A DNA stretch of 51,433 nt from the NCBI GenBank assembly GCA_028874985.1, contig JAPPGI010000194.1, positions 1 to 51,433 on the forward strand, in the 5' to 3' direction. The position numbers and the translations under genes were made by a program. The stretch's first letter is position 1; every line of letters starts with the position of its first letter. Below are positions 8,385 through 17,509 of this stretch, piece after piece. This DNA comes from Gemmatimonadota bacterium. GTDB taxonomy: Bacteria; Gemmatimonadota; Gemmatimonadetes; Longimicrobiales; Gaopeijiaceae. The notes beneath the pieces were generated by a model that made no database searches, had not been told where the DNA came from, and saw only the letters and a list, made by a program, of their open reading frames with translations.

Positions 8385-9170
8385 TCAACCGTACCGCCCC
8401 TCGATGTAGTCCGAGGTCTCGGAGTGCTCCGGGGCCAGGAACAGCTCTTCGGTCCGGCCGTGCTCGATTATCCGCCCCAGCAACATGAACACGCACTCGT
8501 CCGACGCGCGGCGGGCCTGGGCCATGTTGTGGGTCACGATCAGGATCGTGTAGTCACCGCGCAGCTTCCAGATCAGCTCCTCGACGGCCTCGGTTCCCGC
8601 CGGATCCAGCGCCGAACAGGGCTCGTCCATGAGCAGCACCGCGGGCTTGACCGGGAGCAGCCGCGCGATGCAGAGCTTCTGCTGCTCCTCCAGCGACAGC
8701 CCCGTCGCGGGCTTGTCCAGGCGGTCCTTGACCGTGTCCCACAGGAGTACCTGTCGCAGCGACGATTCCAGCACCTCGTCCTCTTCCGCGGCCGACACCC
8801 TGCGCAGGCGCGCCTCGTGCAGCTTGAAACCGAACAGGACGTTGTCGCGGATCGAGATCGGGAGCGGATTGGGACGCTGGAAGACCATCCCGATCTGCTT
8901 GCGCACCTGCACGAGTTCGACATCGTCGCCGAAGATGTCGTGGCCGAGCACGTACACGCTCCCCGTGGTGCGCACGTAGCCGAGCCGCTCGATGATGCGG
9001 TTGCAGGTCCTGAGCATGGTGGTCTTGCCGCACCCCGAAGGCCCGATCATCGACGTGATGATCCCGCGCTTCACCGTCAGGTCGACGTCGTAGAGCGCCT
9101 GGAAGTCCCCGTACCAGAGGTTGAGCCCCCGGGTCTCGATGGCATGGTCGCCGCGCGCGCCGCTATCCAA
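8385..9170 (-). CDS. pstB: Phosphate ABC transporter ATPase, PstB2 (degenerate signature motif)
   Basis: One of two PstB-type ATPases that power phosphate import at the inner membrane. Walker A GPSGCGKTT lies near residue 40, Q-loop MVFQRPNPLP near 100, Walker B LLMDEPCSALD near 180 and the switch histidine in IVTHNMAQA near 213. The signature motif, LSGGQQQRLCIAR in ordinary PstB, is LSLEEQQKLCIAR here (near residue 158), so both glycines are lost. The start is a TTG at 9170 that overlaps the stop of the preceding pstB gene by 8 bp, which suggests translational coupling. It is the last gene of the pst operon. It probably pairs with the other PstB as a heterodimer. Confidence 0.9.
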   Translation of the reverse strand: MDSGARGDHAIETRGLNLWYGDFQALYDVDLTVKRGIITSMIGPSGCGKTTMLRTCNRIIERLGYVRTTGSVYVLGHDIFGDDVELVQVRKQIGMVFQRPNPLPISIRDNVLFGFKLHEARLRRVSAAEEDEVLESSLRQVLLWDTVKDRLDKPATGLSLEEQQKLCIARLLPVKPAVLLMDEPCSALDPAGTEAVEELIWKLRGDYTILIVTHNMAQARRASDECVFMLLGRIIEHGRTEELFLAPEHSETSDYIEGRYG

Positions 9171-9971
9171 ATCGCCCCTCGAGATAACCTGTGGTTCGCC
9201 TGTCCTTCACCTTGCCCTCGAACAGGTCTTCGGTCACACCGGTCTCGACCAGTTCGCCCGTGAGGAAGAACGCGGTGCGGTCGGCCAGCCGCCGCGCCTG
9301 CTGCACCAGGTTCGTAACCAGCACGATCGTGATCTCCGATCGCAGTTCCCTGAGCACGTCCTCGATGCGCATCGTCGTCACCGGGTCGACGGCGATCGAG
9401 AACTCGTCCAGCAGAAGCAACTCGGGTTCCTGCGACAGCGCGCGCGCGATCGTCAGGCGCTGCTGCTGTCCTCCCGAGAGCAGGCTCCCCAGCGAATCGA
9501 GACGGTCCTTGACCTCGTCCCACAGGGCGGCCCGGGTCAGGCACCGCTCCACCACCTCGTCCAGCCGCGCCTTTCGGCGGATTCCGCGGAGGCGCGGCGA
9601 GAAGGCCACATTGTCGTAGACTGACAGGGGCAATCCCACGGGAAGCGGAAACACGACCCCGATCCGGCTCCGGAGCGCATACTCGTTGCGCCAGTCGTTG
9701 ATGTTCTTGCCGTTGATGCGGATGCTTCCCGCCACCTGCATGGCCGGGTTGAAGGCGTCCATGCGGTTGAGCGCGCGCAGGAACGAGGTCTTGCCGCTGT
9801 TGGCCGGCCCGACAATCCCGAAGATCTCGTGCCGGTACACATCCAGATCGATGTCGCGGAGCGCGGGCCTGCCCCGGTAAGAGATCACCAGATCGCGGAC
9901 TTCGACCAGGGGCTGCTCCTCGTAGAGGGGAAAGGCGCTCCCGTCCGCGCGTTCCGGCGCGGCCGCCGCGT

Positions 9972-9978
<7 letters not shown>
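9163..9978 (-). CDS. pstB: Phosphate ABC transporter ATPase, PstB1 (H-loop histidine replaced)
   Basis: PstB-family ATPase of 271 residues. Walker A is GPANSGKTS near residue 55, the signature is canonical (LLSGGQQQRLTIAR near 166) and Walker B is LLLLDEFSIAVD near 188. The H-loop reads LVTNLVQQA near 222, so the switch histidine is Asn. The D-loop is also unusual (AVDP). These changes complement those of PstB2. The start is the GTG at 9978, which overlaps the pstA stop codon (GTGGTAG). The first 25 residues are an Ala/Pro-rich tail before LVEVRDLVISYRG. Confidence 0.9.
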
Positions 9979-10841
<863 letters not shown>

Positions 10842-10845
10842 GGGC

Positions 10846-10921
10846 TCAGAACGCGGAGCGAAGCGGCCCAGCGCGAGTGCATCGCCGCTCGAATGCCGGG
10901 GGGATTCCGTCCACGGGCTGC
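10846..10921 (-). repeat. Dispersed repeat, partial copy between pstC and pstA
   Basis: A half copy without the palindromic core: ACGCGGAGCGAAGCGGCCCA, then TGCATCGCCGCTCGAATGCC and GGGGATTCCGTCCACGGGCTG. It begins immediately 3' of the pstC TAG stop and runs to within a few bases of the pstA GTG, so it makes up essentially the whole intergenic space in an operon whose other genes overlap. Confidence 0.8.
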
Positions 10922-11854
10922 CTACTTCTTCCCGACGCCGCGAACCACGAGGTCGGCCGTCAGGTTGACGACGAACGTCACCACGAAGAGCAGGATTCCC
11001 AGGGTGAAGAGGGACCCGTAGTGGTCGGACCCGACGGGGGCGTCCCCGAGTTCGGCGGCGATCGTGGCGGTCAGCGCGCGGACCGAATCGAAGGGGCTCG
11101 TGGGCAGATTGATGGCGTGCCCGGAAGCCATCAGCACGGCCATGGTCTCTCCGAAGCCCCGGCCCACGCCGAGCAGCACGGCCGCCAGCAACCCGTTCCG
11201 GCTGGCCGGAATCACCACCTTGACCACGACCTCCCAGCGAGTGGCCCCAAGCGCCTCCGCCGCCTCCCGGTAGCTGTCCGGTACGGCCTTCAACGCGTCC
11301 TCGGCGATCGTGGTCATGATCGGCGCAGCCATCAGCCCCAGGATGAGGCCGGCGTTCAGCACCGTCAGCCCCACCGGCACATCGAAGATCCGTATGATCA
11401 GCGGATTCATGATCGACATCCCGACGAAACCCCAGACCACCGAGGGGATCGCCGCGAGCATCTCCACCAGGACCTTGAGGATCTCACGGGTCTTCCCCCG
11501 TGCGAACTCGGCGATGAAGAGCGCCGCACCCAGGGACAGCGGCACCGAAAAGAGCATCGCGAAGCCGGTTACGCTCGCCGTGCCCACAATGAGAGCCAGC
11601 GCTCCATAGGTGGGATTGTTCGAGGTGGGCCGCCACGCGATCGACGTGAGGAACTCACCCGGTTGAAGCGGCCCGAAAACGAAGCCCAGGCCCTCCTTGG
11701 TCACGAATACGAAGATCCCGACGATGAAGACGATCGCCGAGATGCCGCCTGCGAAGATGAGCCCCTGCGCGACCCGGTCCACGTACCACGCCGCGTCCCG
11801 GCGGTCCATTGCACCGGACCTCGGCGCGGCGGCGGAATCGGCCGGCGGGGTCAC
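10922..11854 (-). CDS. pstC: Phosphate ABC transporter permease PstC
   Basis: Second membrane subunit of the phosphate importer, about 310 residues. Six hydrophobic helices are visible, the first at IFAGGISAIVFIVGIFVFV. The EAA loop is EAAEALGATRWEVVVKVVIPASRNG, followed by the PstC hallmark GVGRGFGETMAVLMASGH. The start is taken as the GTG at 11854, which overlaps the TGA of the PhoU-like gene (GTGA). An ATG at 11809 with GAGG upstream would remove 15 polar residues and is an alternative. Confidence 0.92.
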   Translation of the reverse strand: MTPPADSAAAPRSGAMDRRDAAWYVDRVAQGLIFAGGISAIVFIVGIFVFVTKEGLGFVFGPLQPGEFLTSIAWRPTSNNPTYGALALIVGTASVTGFAMLFSVPLSLGAALFIAEFARGKTREILKVLVEMLAAIPSVVWGFVGMSIMNPLIIRIFDVPVGLTVLNAGLILGLMAAPIMTTIAEDALKAVPDSYREAAEALGATRWEVVVKVVIPASRNGLLAAVLLGVGRGFGETMAVLMASGHAINLPTSPFDSVRALTATIAAELGDAPVGSDHYGSLFTLGILLFVVTFVVNLTADLVVRGVGKK

Positions 11855-12933
11855 TCCTCGTCCCGAACTCCCAGGGTCGTCATCAGGTCGCGCACGCGCA
11901 CCATCAGGGTCCGGTAGAGCTCGGCGGCGCCCGTGTCGGGGGTGACCCCCTCCTCCCCCAGGTCCCACTGGAGGACCGCCGTACGGTACGGAACCTCGAA
12001 GTGCCGCGACGGATCCACGTCCAGGCCCACGACCACGTGGTAGTGCCGGGCCACGTCGAGCGCATCGTCGAAGGAACGGGGAGCGTCATCGGACGGCAGC
12101 ACGATGCCCCGGCGGCGGCAGAAGGCCAGCAGTTTCGGATCGAAGGCGTCCCCGGGCTCCAGCCCGGCGGAGCCGAAACGTCCGGCGTGCGGATGGCTCT
12201 CGGCGAGCGCGATCTCGGCCAGTTTGCTCGCCATGGCGTGGTCCGCGTCCAGAAACAGGATGCGGTATCGCTTGGGTTTCTTGCGCTTGCCGGTGACGGC
12301 GAAGAGCGTCTGCTGAACGGTGTTCTCGGCCTGTTCCGCCGAGCGCTGCAACAGGCGAAACACCAGCAGGGCGCCGAAGAGATCCCGGGCCGGCCGACGT
12401 TCGGATTCGGCGGCGGAGATCAGGCCTTCAAGGGCATACGGGTAGCTCGCCGCGGTCTGCGACGCGATCCCGCGAGAGACGCGGGCCATGTCGGGGTCGC
12501 CGTCGAGAAACCCCACGAGCGCGGTTCCAAGTGCCTTGCCCGCATGCTCTCCCATCATCCCGACGTTGTGCTGGACCGTGTGCGGAAGCGGCGACTCGAT
12601 CTGCCGCGCCACCCGGCAGATCGCGACGGAATAGTCCCCAACCCTCTCCAGGGCCACCGCTAGTCGCAGCACGGCCGAGATGAAGCGAAGGTGGCTCCCG
12701 CTGGGAAGGTGGCGTGCCACGAACAGGTGGCACAGATGATCGAGGTCCCGGATCTCCTGGTTGACGGCGCGGTCCTTGATCACGGTTTCGTTGGCCAGCC
12801 GGCCGTCCAGGTCCAGTACGGACCGGACACCGTGGCGCAGATTCTCCTGGACCTGCTCGGAGACCGTGCGCAGCCTTGCCCGGATCTCGAGCAGATCCGC
12901 TTCCAGCCGCTTGTCGTAGAGGCTCAAGCGCAC
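11851..12933 (-). CDS. phoU: PhoU domain fused to an inactive low-molecular-weight phosphatase/ArsC-like domain
   Basis: Predicted regulator of phosphate uptake and signalling, 360 residues against about 220-240 for ordinary PhoU. Residues 1-210 are helical and PhoU-like (LRHGVRSVLDLDGRLANETVIKD, then AVALERVGDYSVAICRVARQ, where the ERIGD/AxxIA-type signature lies). Residues 220-360 match the LMW protein tyrosine phosphatase/arsenate reductase fold: RILFLDADHAMASKLAE at the P-loop position, GSAGLEPGDAFDPKL, RRRGIVLPSDDAPRS, a late LQWDLGEE and a terminal helix YRTLMVRVRDLM. The catalytic CX5R loop reads D-A-D-H-A-M-A, so both Cys and Arg are lost and the domain should not be catalytic. The GTG start at 12933 overlaps the pstS stop. 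It may act as a sensing or docking domain. Confidence 0.8.
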   Translation of the reverse strand: MRLSLYDKRLEADLLEIRARLRTVSEQVQENLRHGVRSVLDLDGRLANETVIKDRAVNQEIRDLDHLCHLFVARHLPSGSHLRFISAVLRLAVALERVGDYSVAICRVARQIESPLPHTVQHNVGMMGEHAGKALGTALVGFLDGDPDMARVSRGIASQTAASYPYALEGLISAAESERRPARDLFGALLVFRLLQRSAEQAENTVQQTLFAVTGKRKKPKRYRILFLDADHAMASKLAEIALAESHPHAGRFGSAGLEPGDAFDPKLLAFCRRRGIVLPSDDAPRSFDDALDVARHYHVVVGLDVDPSRHFEVPYRTAVLQWDLGEEGVTPDTGAAELYRTLMVRVRDLMTTLGVRDEE

Positions 12934-13979
12934 TCCACTTCCGTATAGGGCGCGTAGCCGCGCTCCAGGATGACGCACTGGCCCTCGGCGGAGCGGATCC
13001 AGTCCATGTAGTCCTTGATCGCCCCCTGCGGCCGGCCCGCCGTGTACATCATGAGCGGGCGTGCGATCGGGTAGGTTCCGGTGACGGCCGAGGCGATGGT
13101 GGGTTCTACGCAGTCCGCCCCTTCCTCCGCCGCGATGCACGGCATGCGAACGTGCTCCGTGGCGTAGGCGAGCCCACTGTAGCCGATCGCGCACGGGGTG
13201 TTCTCAACCAGTTCGACGACGTCCTTGGAGCCGTGCATGTCGCGCGACCCGAGCTTGTATTCGGTGTCGTCGCCGAGCACCGCCTCCTTGAAGTAGACGT
13301 ACGTTCCCGAGTTGTTCTGGCGGCTGACGAGGACGATTTCGTCGGTGCCACAACCGGGAACGGCAACGCCCAGATCCGACCACCGGGTCACGTCCCCTCC
13401 CTCCCCGTAGATCGCCTTCAGCAGGGCCAGCGTCATACTCTCGATCGGGTTGTCGGCATGCAGGTAGACGGCCAGCGCATCGTAGCCGACGATGAACTCG
13501 ATGGGTTCGACTCCGTTGCTTCGGGCGGCCTCCAGTTCGCTTTCGCGCATCTTGCGCGACGAGTTGGCGATATCGACCGTACCGTTGATCATCGCCGAAA
13601 TCCCGGTCCCGGACCCCCCTCCCGTGACCGCTACCGACACATTGGTGTTGACGTTCTTGTAGGTCTCCGCCCAGGCCTGGGCCACATTCAGCAGGGTGTC
13701 CGACCCCCTGTTCTGGATCAGCGCCCGCTGGTCGCGGTCACCGCCGCCGCAGGCAACGATGCCGAGGAGTCCGTGGATGAACCAGCGCGAGCACCGAGAG
13801 CGGTGAGGCGCCGGGCCGGCAAGGCGCTTTGAAGGGGGAATAGCAGCGCTATTCGCCCGAAAAGCAACGCAGAGCGAAGCGATCCAGCCCGGATGCATCG
13901 ACGCTCGAATGCCGTGGGGGTTTTGTCCGCGGGCTCCTAGGCCTGCCAACGGGACGATTCGCTGGACGATTCGCTTCAT
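12924..13979 (-). CDS. pstS: Phosphate-binding lipoprotein PstS with repeat-derived insertion near the N-terminus
   Basis: Periplasmic or membrane-anchored phosphate receptor that feeds PstC/PstA. Family features are SDTLLNVAQAWAETYKNVN, the phosphate-loop region TGGGSGTGISAMINGTVDIANSSR and VSRQNNSGTYVYFKEAVLG. A lipobox (GIVACGGG) lies about 70 residues from the ATG at 13979. The intervening residues 13-60 are encoded by the dispersed repeat at 13791-13942 in an open frame, so MKRIVQRIVPLA and the hydrophobic WFIHGLLGIVAC, which look like two halves of one signal peptide, are separated by about 48 foreign residues. Whether this precursor is still exported, or translation starts inside the repeat, is unclear. 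Confidence 0.88.
   Translation of the reverse strand: MKRIVQRIVPLAGLGARGQNPHGIRASMHPGWIASLCVAFRANSAAIPPSKRLAGPAPHRSRCSRWFIHGLLGIVACGGGDRDQRALIQNRGSDTLLNVAQAWAETYKNVNTNVSVAVTGGGSGTGISAMINGTVDIANSSRKMRESELEAARSNGVEPIEFIVGYDALAVYLHADNPIESMTLALLKAIYGEGGDVTRWSDLGVAVPGCGTDEIVLVSRQNNSGTYVYFKEAVLGDDTEYKLGSRDMHGSKDVVELVENTPCAIGYSGLAYATEHVRMPCIAAEEGADCVEPTIASAVTGTYPIARPLMMYTAGRPQGAIKDYMDWIRSAEGQCVILERGYAPYTEVECA
13791..13942 (-). repeat. Dispersed palindromic repeat, copy 4, inside pstS
   Basis: The longest copy, 152 bp. The core is GAATAGC-AGC-GCTATTC at 13838-13854. Relative to copies 1 and 2 the pair next to AATAGC is G:C in place of C:G, a compensated change that keeps the stem. Flanks match GCAACGCAGAGCGAAGC, GGATGCATCGACGCTCGAATGCC and GTCCGCGGGCTC. 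It is contained within the pstS open frame without introducing a stop codon. Confidence 0.88.
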
Positions 13980-14045
13980 TCTCCTACTCGCTCCATTCCG
14001 AATTTGAACGACTGTGGGACTCTACCGCTCCTCTGTCACGGCAGG

Positions 14046-14074
14046 GTCACCACACGGTGACGACACTGTAACGA
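14046..14074 (-). promoter_or_regulatory. Putative PHO box upstream of pstS
   Basis: On the minus strand, heading toward pstS, the sequence reads TCGTTAC-AGTG-TCGTCAC (14074 to 14057): two 7-bp direct repeats separated by 4 bp, the 11-bp period used by PhoB/PhoP-type regulators. The same arrangement precedes the porin gene. A perfect inverted repeat, GTCACC-ACAC-GGTGAC (14046-14061), overlaps the proximal unit. The box lies about 80 bp from the pstS ATG. PhoB binding is inferred from spacing and gene context; the bases differ from the E. coli consensus. Confidence 0.6.
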
Positions 14075-14124
14075 ACTCCGCCGGCCGGCAAACCGATCGC
14101 CGCGGCCGGCCGGTTCCGCCCAAC

Positions 14125-15192
14125 TCAATAGTAGAGGTAGGTCTGCAACTTGAAGGAGAACTCCCTCGTATCGGGCCCGGACCGGTAGCTGTCCAGATTC
14201 ACGCCGATCCGGTTCTTCCCCTTCACGTACAGGAAAACGCCAGGCGTCAGGAGAAGGCCGCTGTCGTCTCCGACCGCCCGGTCCGGGTCTCCCCAGCTCG
14301 CGCGGAACATCGGTTCCACCGCCTCGAACCGTTCTCCCTCCAACGGGAAGTACCTGCTGAGGATCGTCTGCCAGGTGAGGAACCGCGGGATTTCGTTCGC
14401 CGACGGCGTCGCGAGGCGCCAGTTCTCGCCCCCGACCAGGCCGACCTGAAGGTGCGTTCCCCCGCGAAAGCCGCCGATCTCCAGGTCACCCCCGAACGCC
14501 ACGCCGACTCGGGTATCCGCGGTTTCGCCAACGAAATCGTGCCGCGACACATTGGCCGCGAGGACCACACCTTCCGCCAGCCGGACCGAGACACGGCCGG
14601 CAAGCGACTTGCCGGAATTCTCGTCCGCGCCCCCGGTGCCCGTCCCATTGGTCAGCGTGGCCATGTAGGTGACGTGCTCACCGAGGGAGCCGTCCGCCTT
14701 GAACCCGATATCCCGGTCCGAATACGACAGTTTTTCCGTGAAACGGCTGAGAGTGCAGGGTCCTTCCGGTCCCGCGCACCCGCCCACCCCGTCGATCCTG
14801 CCCGTCCTTTCCACGACCACGATGTCTGTCGAGCTGTTCAGTTCGAAGATGTCGAAGGCCCTCTTGAACTGGCCCACCGAGAGCCGGAGCCGACGGTCGA
14901 ATTTGAGCCGGAAATAAGCGTCCTTCAGTTCCAGCTTCCCACCGCCGAAGTCGGGTTGTACCCGGGCATCGAGCAGGGGTGAGACGCGGACATCCAGCGT
15001 GAGCCGCGCTCGCCGCGTGAAAAAGTCGGTCGACTTTCCCTCCGCAGCCGAACTCGTCGCGAGCTGGGAGTGGAGACGTCCGCCGAAGCGGATCTCAGCG
15101 TCGCGGGCGTTGATCTCCGCCTGACCCGCCAGGGTCCCGGGGCCACACAGGCCCACACCGAGCACCACACCGAGCAGTCGAGGCTTCAGCAC
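14125..15192 (-). CDS. OprP/OprO-like phosphate- or polyphosphate-selective porin
   Basis: Outer-membrane beta-barrel predicted to admit phosphate, 355 residues. It has a signal peptide (LLGVVLGVGLCGPGTLAGQA), then alternating strands such as EIRFGGRLHSQLATS, ARLTLDVRVSPLLDARVQPDFG and LELKDAYFRLKFDRRLRLSVGQFKRAF, the last being the phosphate-porin signature. It ends in an aromatic terminal residue (LYY), as expected for BAM recognition. The GTG at 15192 is chosen because GGGAGG lies 8 bp upstream. It sits just upstream of pstS on the same strand with its own PHO-box-like promoter, so a role in phosphate uptake is a sound inference. Confidence 0.85.
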   Translation of the reverse strand: MLKPRLLGVVLGVGLCGPGTLAGQAEINARDAEIRFGGRLHSQLATSSAAEGKSTDFFTRRARLTLDVRVSPLLDARVQPDFGGGKLELKDAYFRLKFDRRLRLSVGQFKRAFDIFELNSSTDIVVVERTGRIDGVGGCAGPEGPCTLSRFTEKLSYSDRDIGFKADGSLGEHVTYMATLTNGTGTGGADENSGKSLAGRVSVRLAEGVVLAANVSRHDFVGETADTRVGVAFGGDLEIGGFRGGTHLQVGLVGGENWRLATPSANEIPRFLTWQTILSRYFPLEGERFEAVEPMFRASWGDPDRAVGDDSGLLLTPGVFLYVKGKNRIGVNLDSYRSGPDTREFSFKLQTYLYY

Positions 15193-15268
15193 TACACAAC
15201 CTCCCTTTTCCGGGGATTCCCGAGGGCCGGACCGGGTCATATGCCACCCCGCCTCCGACTCGTGAACA

Positions 15269-15302
15269 AGAATAGGTGGATCATGTGACGATTTCGTAAC
15301 GA
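15269..15302 (-). promoter_or_regulatory. Putative PHO-box promoter of the porin gene
   Basis: On the minus strand the order is TCGTTAC-GAAA-TCGTCAC (15302 to 15285), the same two half-sites and 4-bp spacer as upstream of pstS. After a 10-bp gap a -10-like TATTCT follows (15274 to 15269). In PhoB-controlled promoters the box takes the place of the -35 element about 10 bp before the -10, and this layout matches. The porin start codon is about 77 bp further on. Confidence 0.65.
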
Positions 15303-15398
15303 TCCAACGGCGGTACGGTCGCATGGTCCCCGATTCGTTACAGGTGTGTCGCGGTTTGGTGGTGGACGCCGACGGGGTGCTCCTCCCGGTTCGCGCTG

Positions 15399-16670
15399 TC
15401 AGCTCTCCTCGCCGACCGCCTTCCGCAGCACCTTCCGGATGTCGAGCCCCAGCGCCGACGCCAGTCCCTCCATGGTTCCGTAGGCCCCCTTGACACGCTG
15501 GTTCAGGGCGTTGGACACCCCCTCGCCCCCGCCGCCGTCCATGACCACCACCCTGTCGATGTCGACCCCCCTGACCGCCTCCACCGCGGTCTCCAGAAGC
15601 TCGGGCAGCTTCTCGGCGATGAACACCGCGAAGGCGGCCTCGCCCCCGGCCCCCACCTCCCCGTAGAGCCGCCTCAGCACCTCCACCTGCGCCTTCCCGC
15701 GCTCCAGGATCGGCGCGGCCTCCGCCTCGGCCCGTGCAAACGCCGCCATCTTCGCGGCCTTGGCCGGCTCCACCACGTCCGCCCGCAGACGCTGCTCCTC
15801 GCGTTCCACCCGCTTCATCTCGAGGACCTTCTCGGCTTCGACCTCGGCCTCCTGCGCCTTGACCCGCGCGATCTTCTCGGCCGTCTCGCCCTCGCGGTCC
15901 AGCTCGGCCTGGCGGACCCGCAGCTCGTTCTTCGCCTCGGCCACCTTGATCGCCGCCGCCGCCTCCCTCACCTCCGCCCGCCGGCTGGCCTCGGCCTGCG
16001 CCTCGCGCGTGTCGGCCCGCTTCCGCGCTTCCGCGATCTCCGCCTGGCGGATCGCCTCGGCCGACTTCTCGCGTCCGATCGCGGCCAGGTAGCCCCGCTC
16101 GTCGCTCACGTTCTGGATCTTGAGCACGTCCAGATGGAAACCCAGCGAAGCCAGATCCTCGCCGGCATCCTCGGAAAGGGCCTTCGCGAAGCCCAGCCGG
16201 TCCTCGTTGACCGCCTCGGGCGTGAGGGTGGCGAGCACGCCGCGGAGGTTCCCGGTCAGCGTGTCCTGGGCCAGCGCCTTGATCTCCTCCTCGGTCTTCC
16301 CCAGCAGCCTTTCGACCGCGTTGTTGAAGACCCATTCCGGCTCCGAGGCGATCTTCACGTTGGCGATCGCCTCCACGTTGAGCGGGATGTTGCCCTTGGA
16401 AAAGGCGTTGCTCACGGAGACCTCGATCGGGATGGTCTCCAGGTTCATGTGCTGGACCGTCTCGATGATCGGCACGCGGAAGACCCGCCCCCCGGAGATG
16501 GAGCGGTAACCCACCCGCTGTCCGTCCGTGAGCAGACGGTTGCGGCCGGTCAGCACCGCGGCCCGGTTGGGCGGCGCGATGACGATCAGGCTCTTGATGG
16601 TCGCGACGAGCACGACGATGGCGATGACGATGACGAGGCCCGCGATGAGGGCCGCGATTGGCGTGGGCAC
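15399..16670 (-). CDS. Flotillin-like SPFH/band 7 membrane scaffold protein
   Basis: Flotillin family (YuaG/FloT or YqiK type), 423 residues. An N-terminal transmembrane segment (residues 6-30, AALIAGLVIVIAIVVLVATI) precedes an SPFH domain (PPNRAAVLTGRN, FRVPIIETVQHMNLETIPI, NVEAIANVKIASEP). From about residue 190 there is a long Ala/Glu/Arg-rich coiled coil (AEAIRQAEIAEARKRADTREA), then a glycine-rich tail with a conserved terminal helix. The GTG start at 16670 has AGGAGG 6 bp upstream. It lies 38 bp after the NfeD-type gene, the classic pairing. It probably organises membrane microdomains and protects membrane integrity under stress. Confidence 0.9.
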   Translation of the reverse strand: MPTPIAALIAGLVIVIAIVVLVATIKSLIVIAPPNRAAVLTGRNRLLTDGQRVGYRSISGGRVFRVPIIETVQHMNLETIPIEVSVSNAFSKGNIPLNVEAIANVKIASEPEWVFNNAVERLLGKTEEEIKALAQDTLTGNLRGVLATLTPEAVNEDRLGFAKALSEDAGEDLASLGFHLDVLKIQNVSDERGYLAAIGREKSAEAIRQAEIAEARKRADTREAQAEASRRAEVREAAAAIKVAEAKNELRVRQAELDREGETAEKIARVKAQEAEVEAEKVLEMKRVEREEQRLRADVVEPAKAAKMAAFARAEAEAAPILERGKAQVEVLRRLYGEVGAGGEAAFAVFIAEKLPELLETAVEAVRGVDIDRVVVMDGGGGEGVSNALNQRVKGAYGTMEGLASALGLDIRKVLRKAVGEES

Positions 16671-16708
16671 TTACTGCCTCCTGTGGGTTGGGGGGCTCGC
16701 GCCCCTTT

Positions 16709-17290
16709 TCATTCTTCGAGCAACTTGGGCGCAACGGGGCTTACGGCGGCGATCCCGTCCTTCATCTCGACCACCACCACGGCCTGGCCGGCGCTCAGCG
16801 GTTCTTCGCCCTGCCACGTTTCCGCCGCCCGGGCCCGGATGCGGATCCGCCGATCTCCCCTGCGCACGGTGACGGCGCCCCGGCTTCCCGGCGCGATCTC
16901 CAGCGACACTTCGCCCGCCAGGCCGACGAACGACTGCTCCCCGCGCAGGGTCCCCGCCTCGGTGCGCCTGAGGTAGCCGAAGACGGTCGTGATGAGTGCG
17001 CCCGAAGCCAGGCCGGTGCCACCCGCGACCGCGGCCGTGAGGACCGGCTGGCCGCCACCCCAGATAGCATGGAGAAGCGACCCGGCGGCGCCGAAGCCGA
17101 AGAGGGCGTAGATCACCGCGCGTATGGAGAAGAGCTGCGCGATTCCGCTGCCGTGGGCGGCCGCGTCCAGGTCCGCCCCGGCATCGAGATCGGTGTCGAG
17201 GTCGACGTCGCCCTCCAGGAAGTCCCCGAAGAAGGAGAGGGCGAGGAAGCCGCCGCCGATCGCGAGGCAGAAGATGTAGGCTGTGAGCAT
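16709..17290 (-). CDS. NfeD-like membrane protein (YuaF type) paired with flotillin
   Basis: Membrane protein of 193 residues with three to four hydrophobic helices (MLTAYIFCLAIGGGFLALSFF; FSIRAVIYALFGFGAAGSLLHA; LTAAVAGGTGLASGALITTVFGY). It ends in an OB-fold domain (LAGEVSLEIAPGSRGAVTVRRG to AVVVVEMKDGIAAVSPV) typical of NfeD partners of SPFH proteins. After the first helix is an Asp-rich segment (EGDVDLDTDLDAGADLDAA) seen in YuaF/YqiJ-like members. The ATG at 17290 has GGAG 8 bp upstream. It forms an operon with the flotillin gene. Confidence 0.85.
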   Translation of the reverse strand: MLTAYIFCLAIGGGFLALSFFGDFLEGDVDLDTDLDAGADLDAAAHGSGIAQLFSIRAVIYALFGFGAAGSLLHAIWGGGQPVLTAAVAGGTGLASGALITTVFGYLRRTEAGTLRGEQSFVGLAGEVSLEIAPGSRGAVTVRRGDRRIRIRARAAETWQGEEPLSAGQAVVVVEMKDGIAAVSPVAPKLLEE

Positions 17291-17509
17291 TTGCAGGACT
17301 CCGGATTGCGCGCCGTAGCAGCATCCCTACGTCGTGGCGCGGGGTCATGTTCAAGCGTTCGGCAGGTCGGCAAGGTACCTCGCGGGCCCACGCGGGCACC
17401 ACCCACCGGGACGGCGGATTCTCGCCCCGAGCCGTCGCTGCCGCGTGCAGCGCCGCGAAACAGAGCGGGGAATTCTCGTTGACACGCCGTGGGAACCTCC
17501 GGACTTGTC

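Noticed and set aside
14046-14061. GTCACC-ACAC-GGTGAC as an independent repressor operator at pstS
   Set aside because: It overlaps the PHO-box half-site and is absent from the porin promoter, so it was folded into the PHO-box entry rather than called separately.
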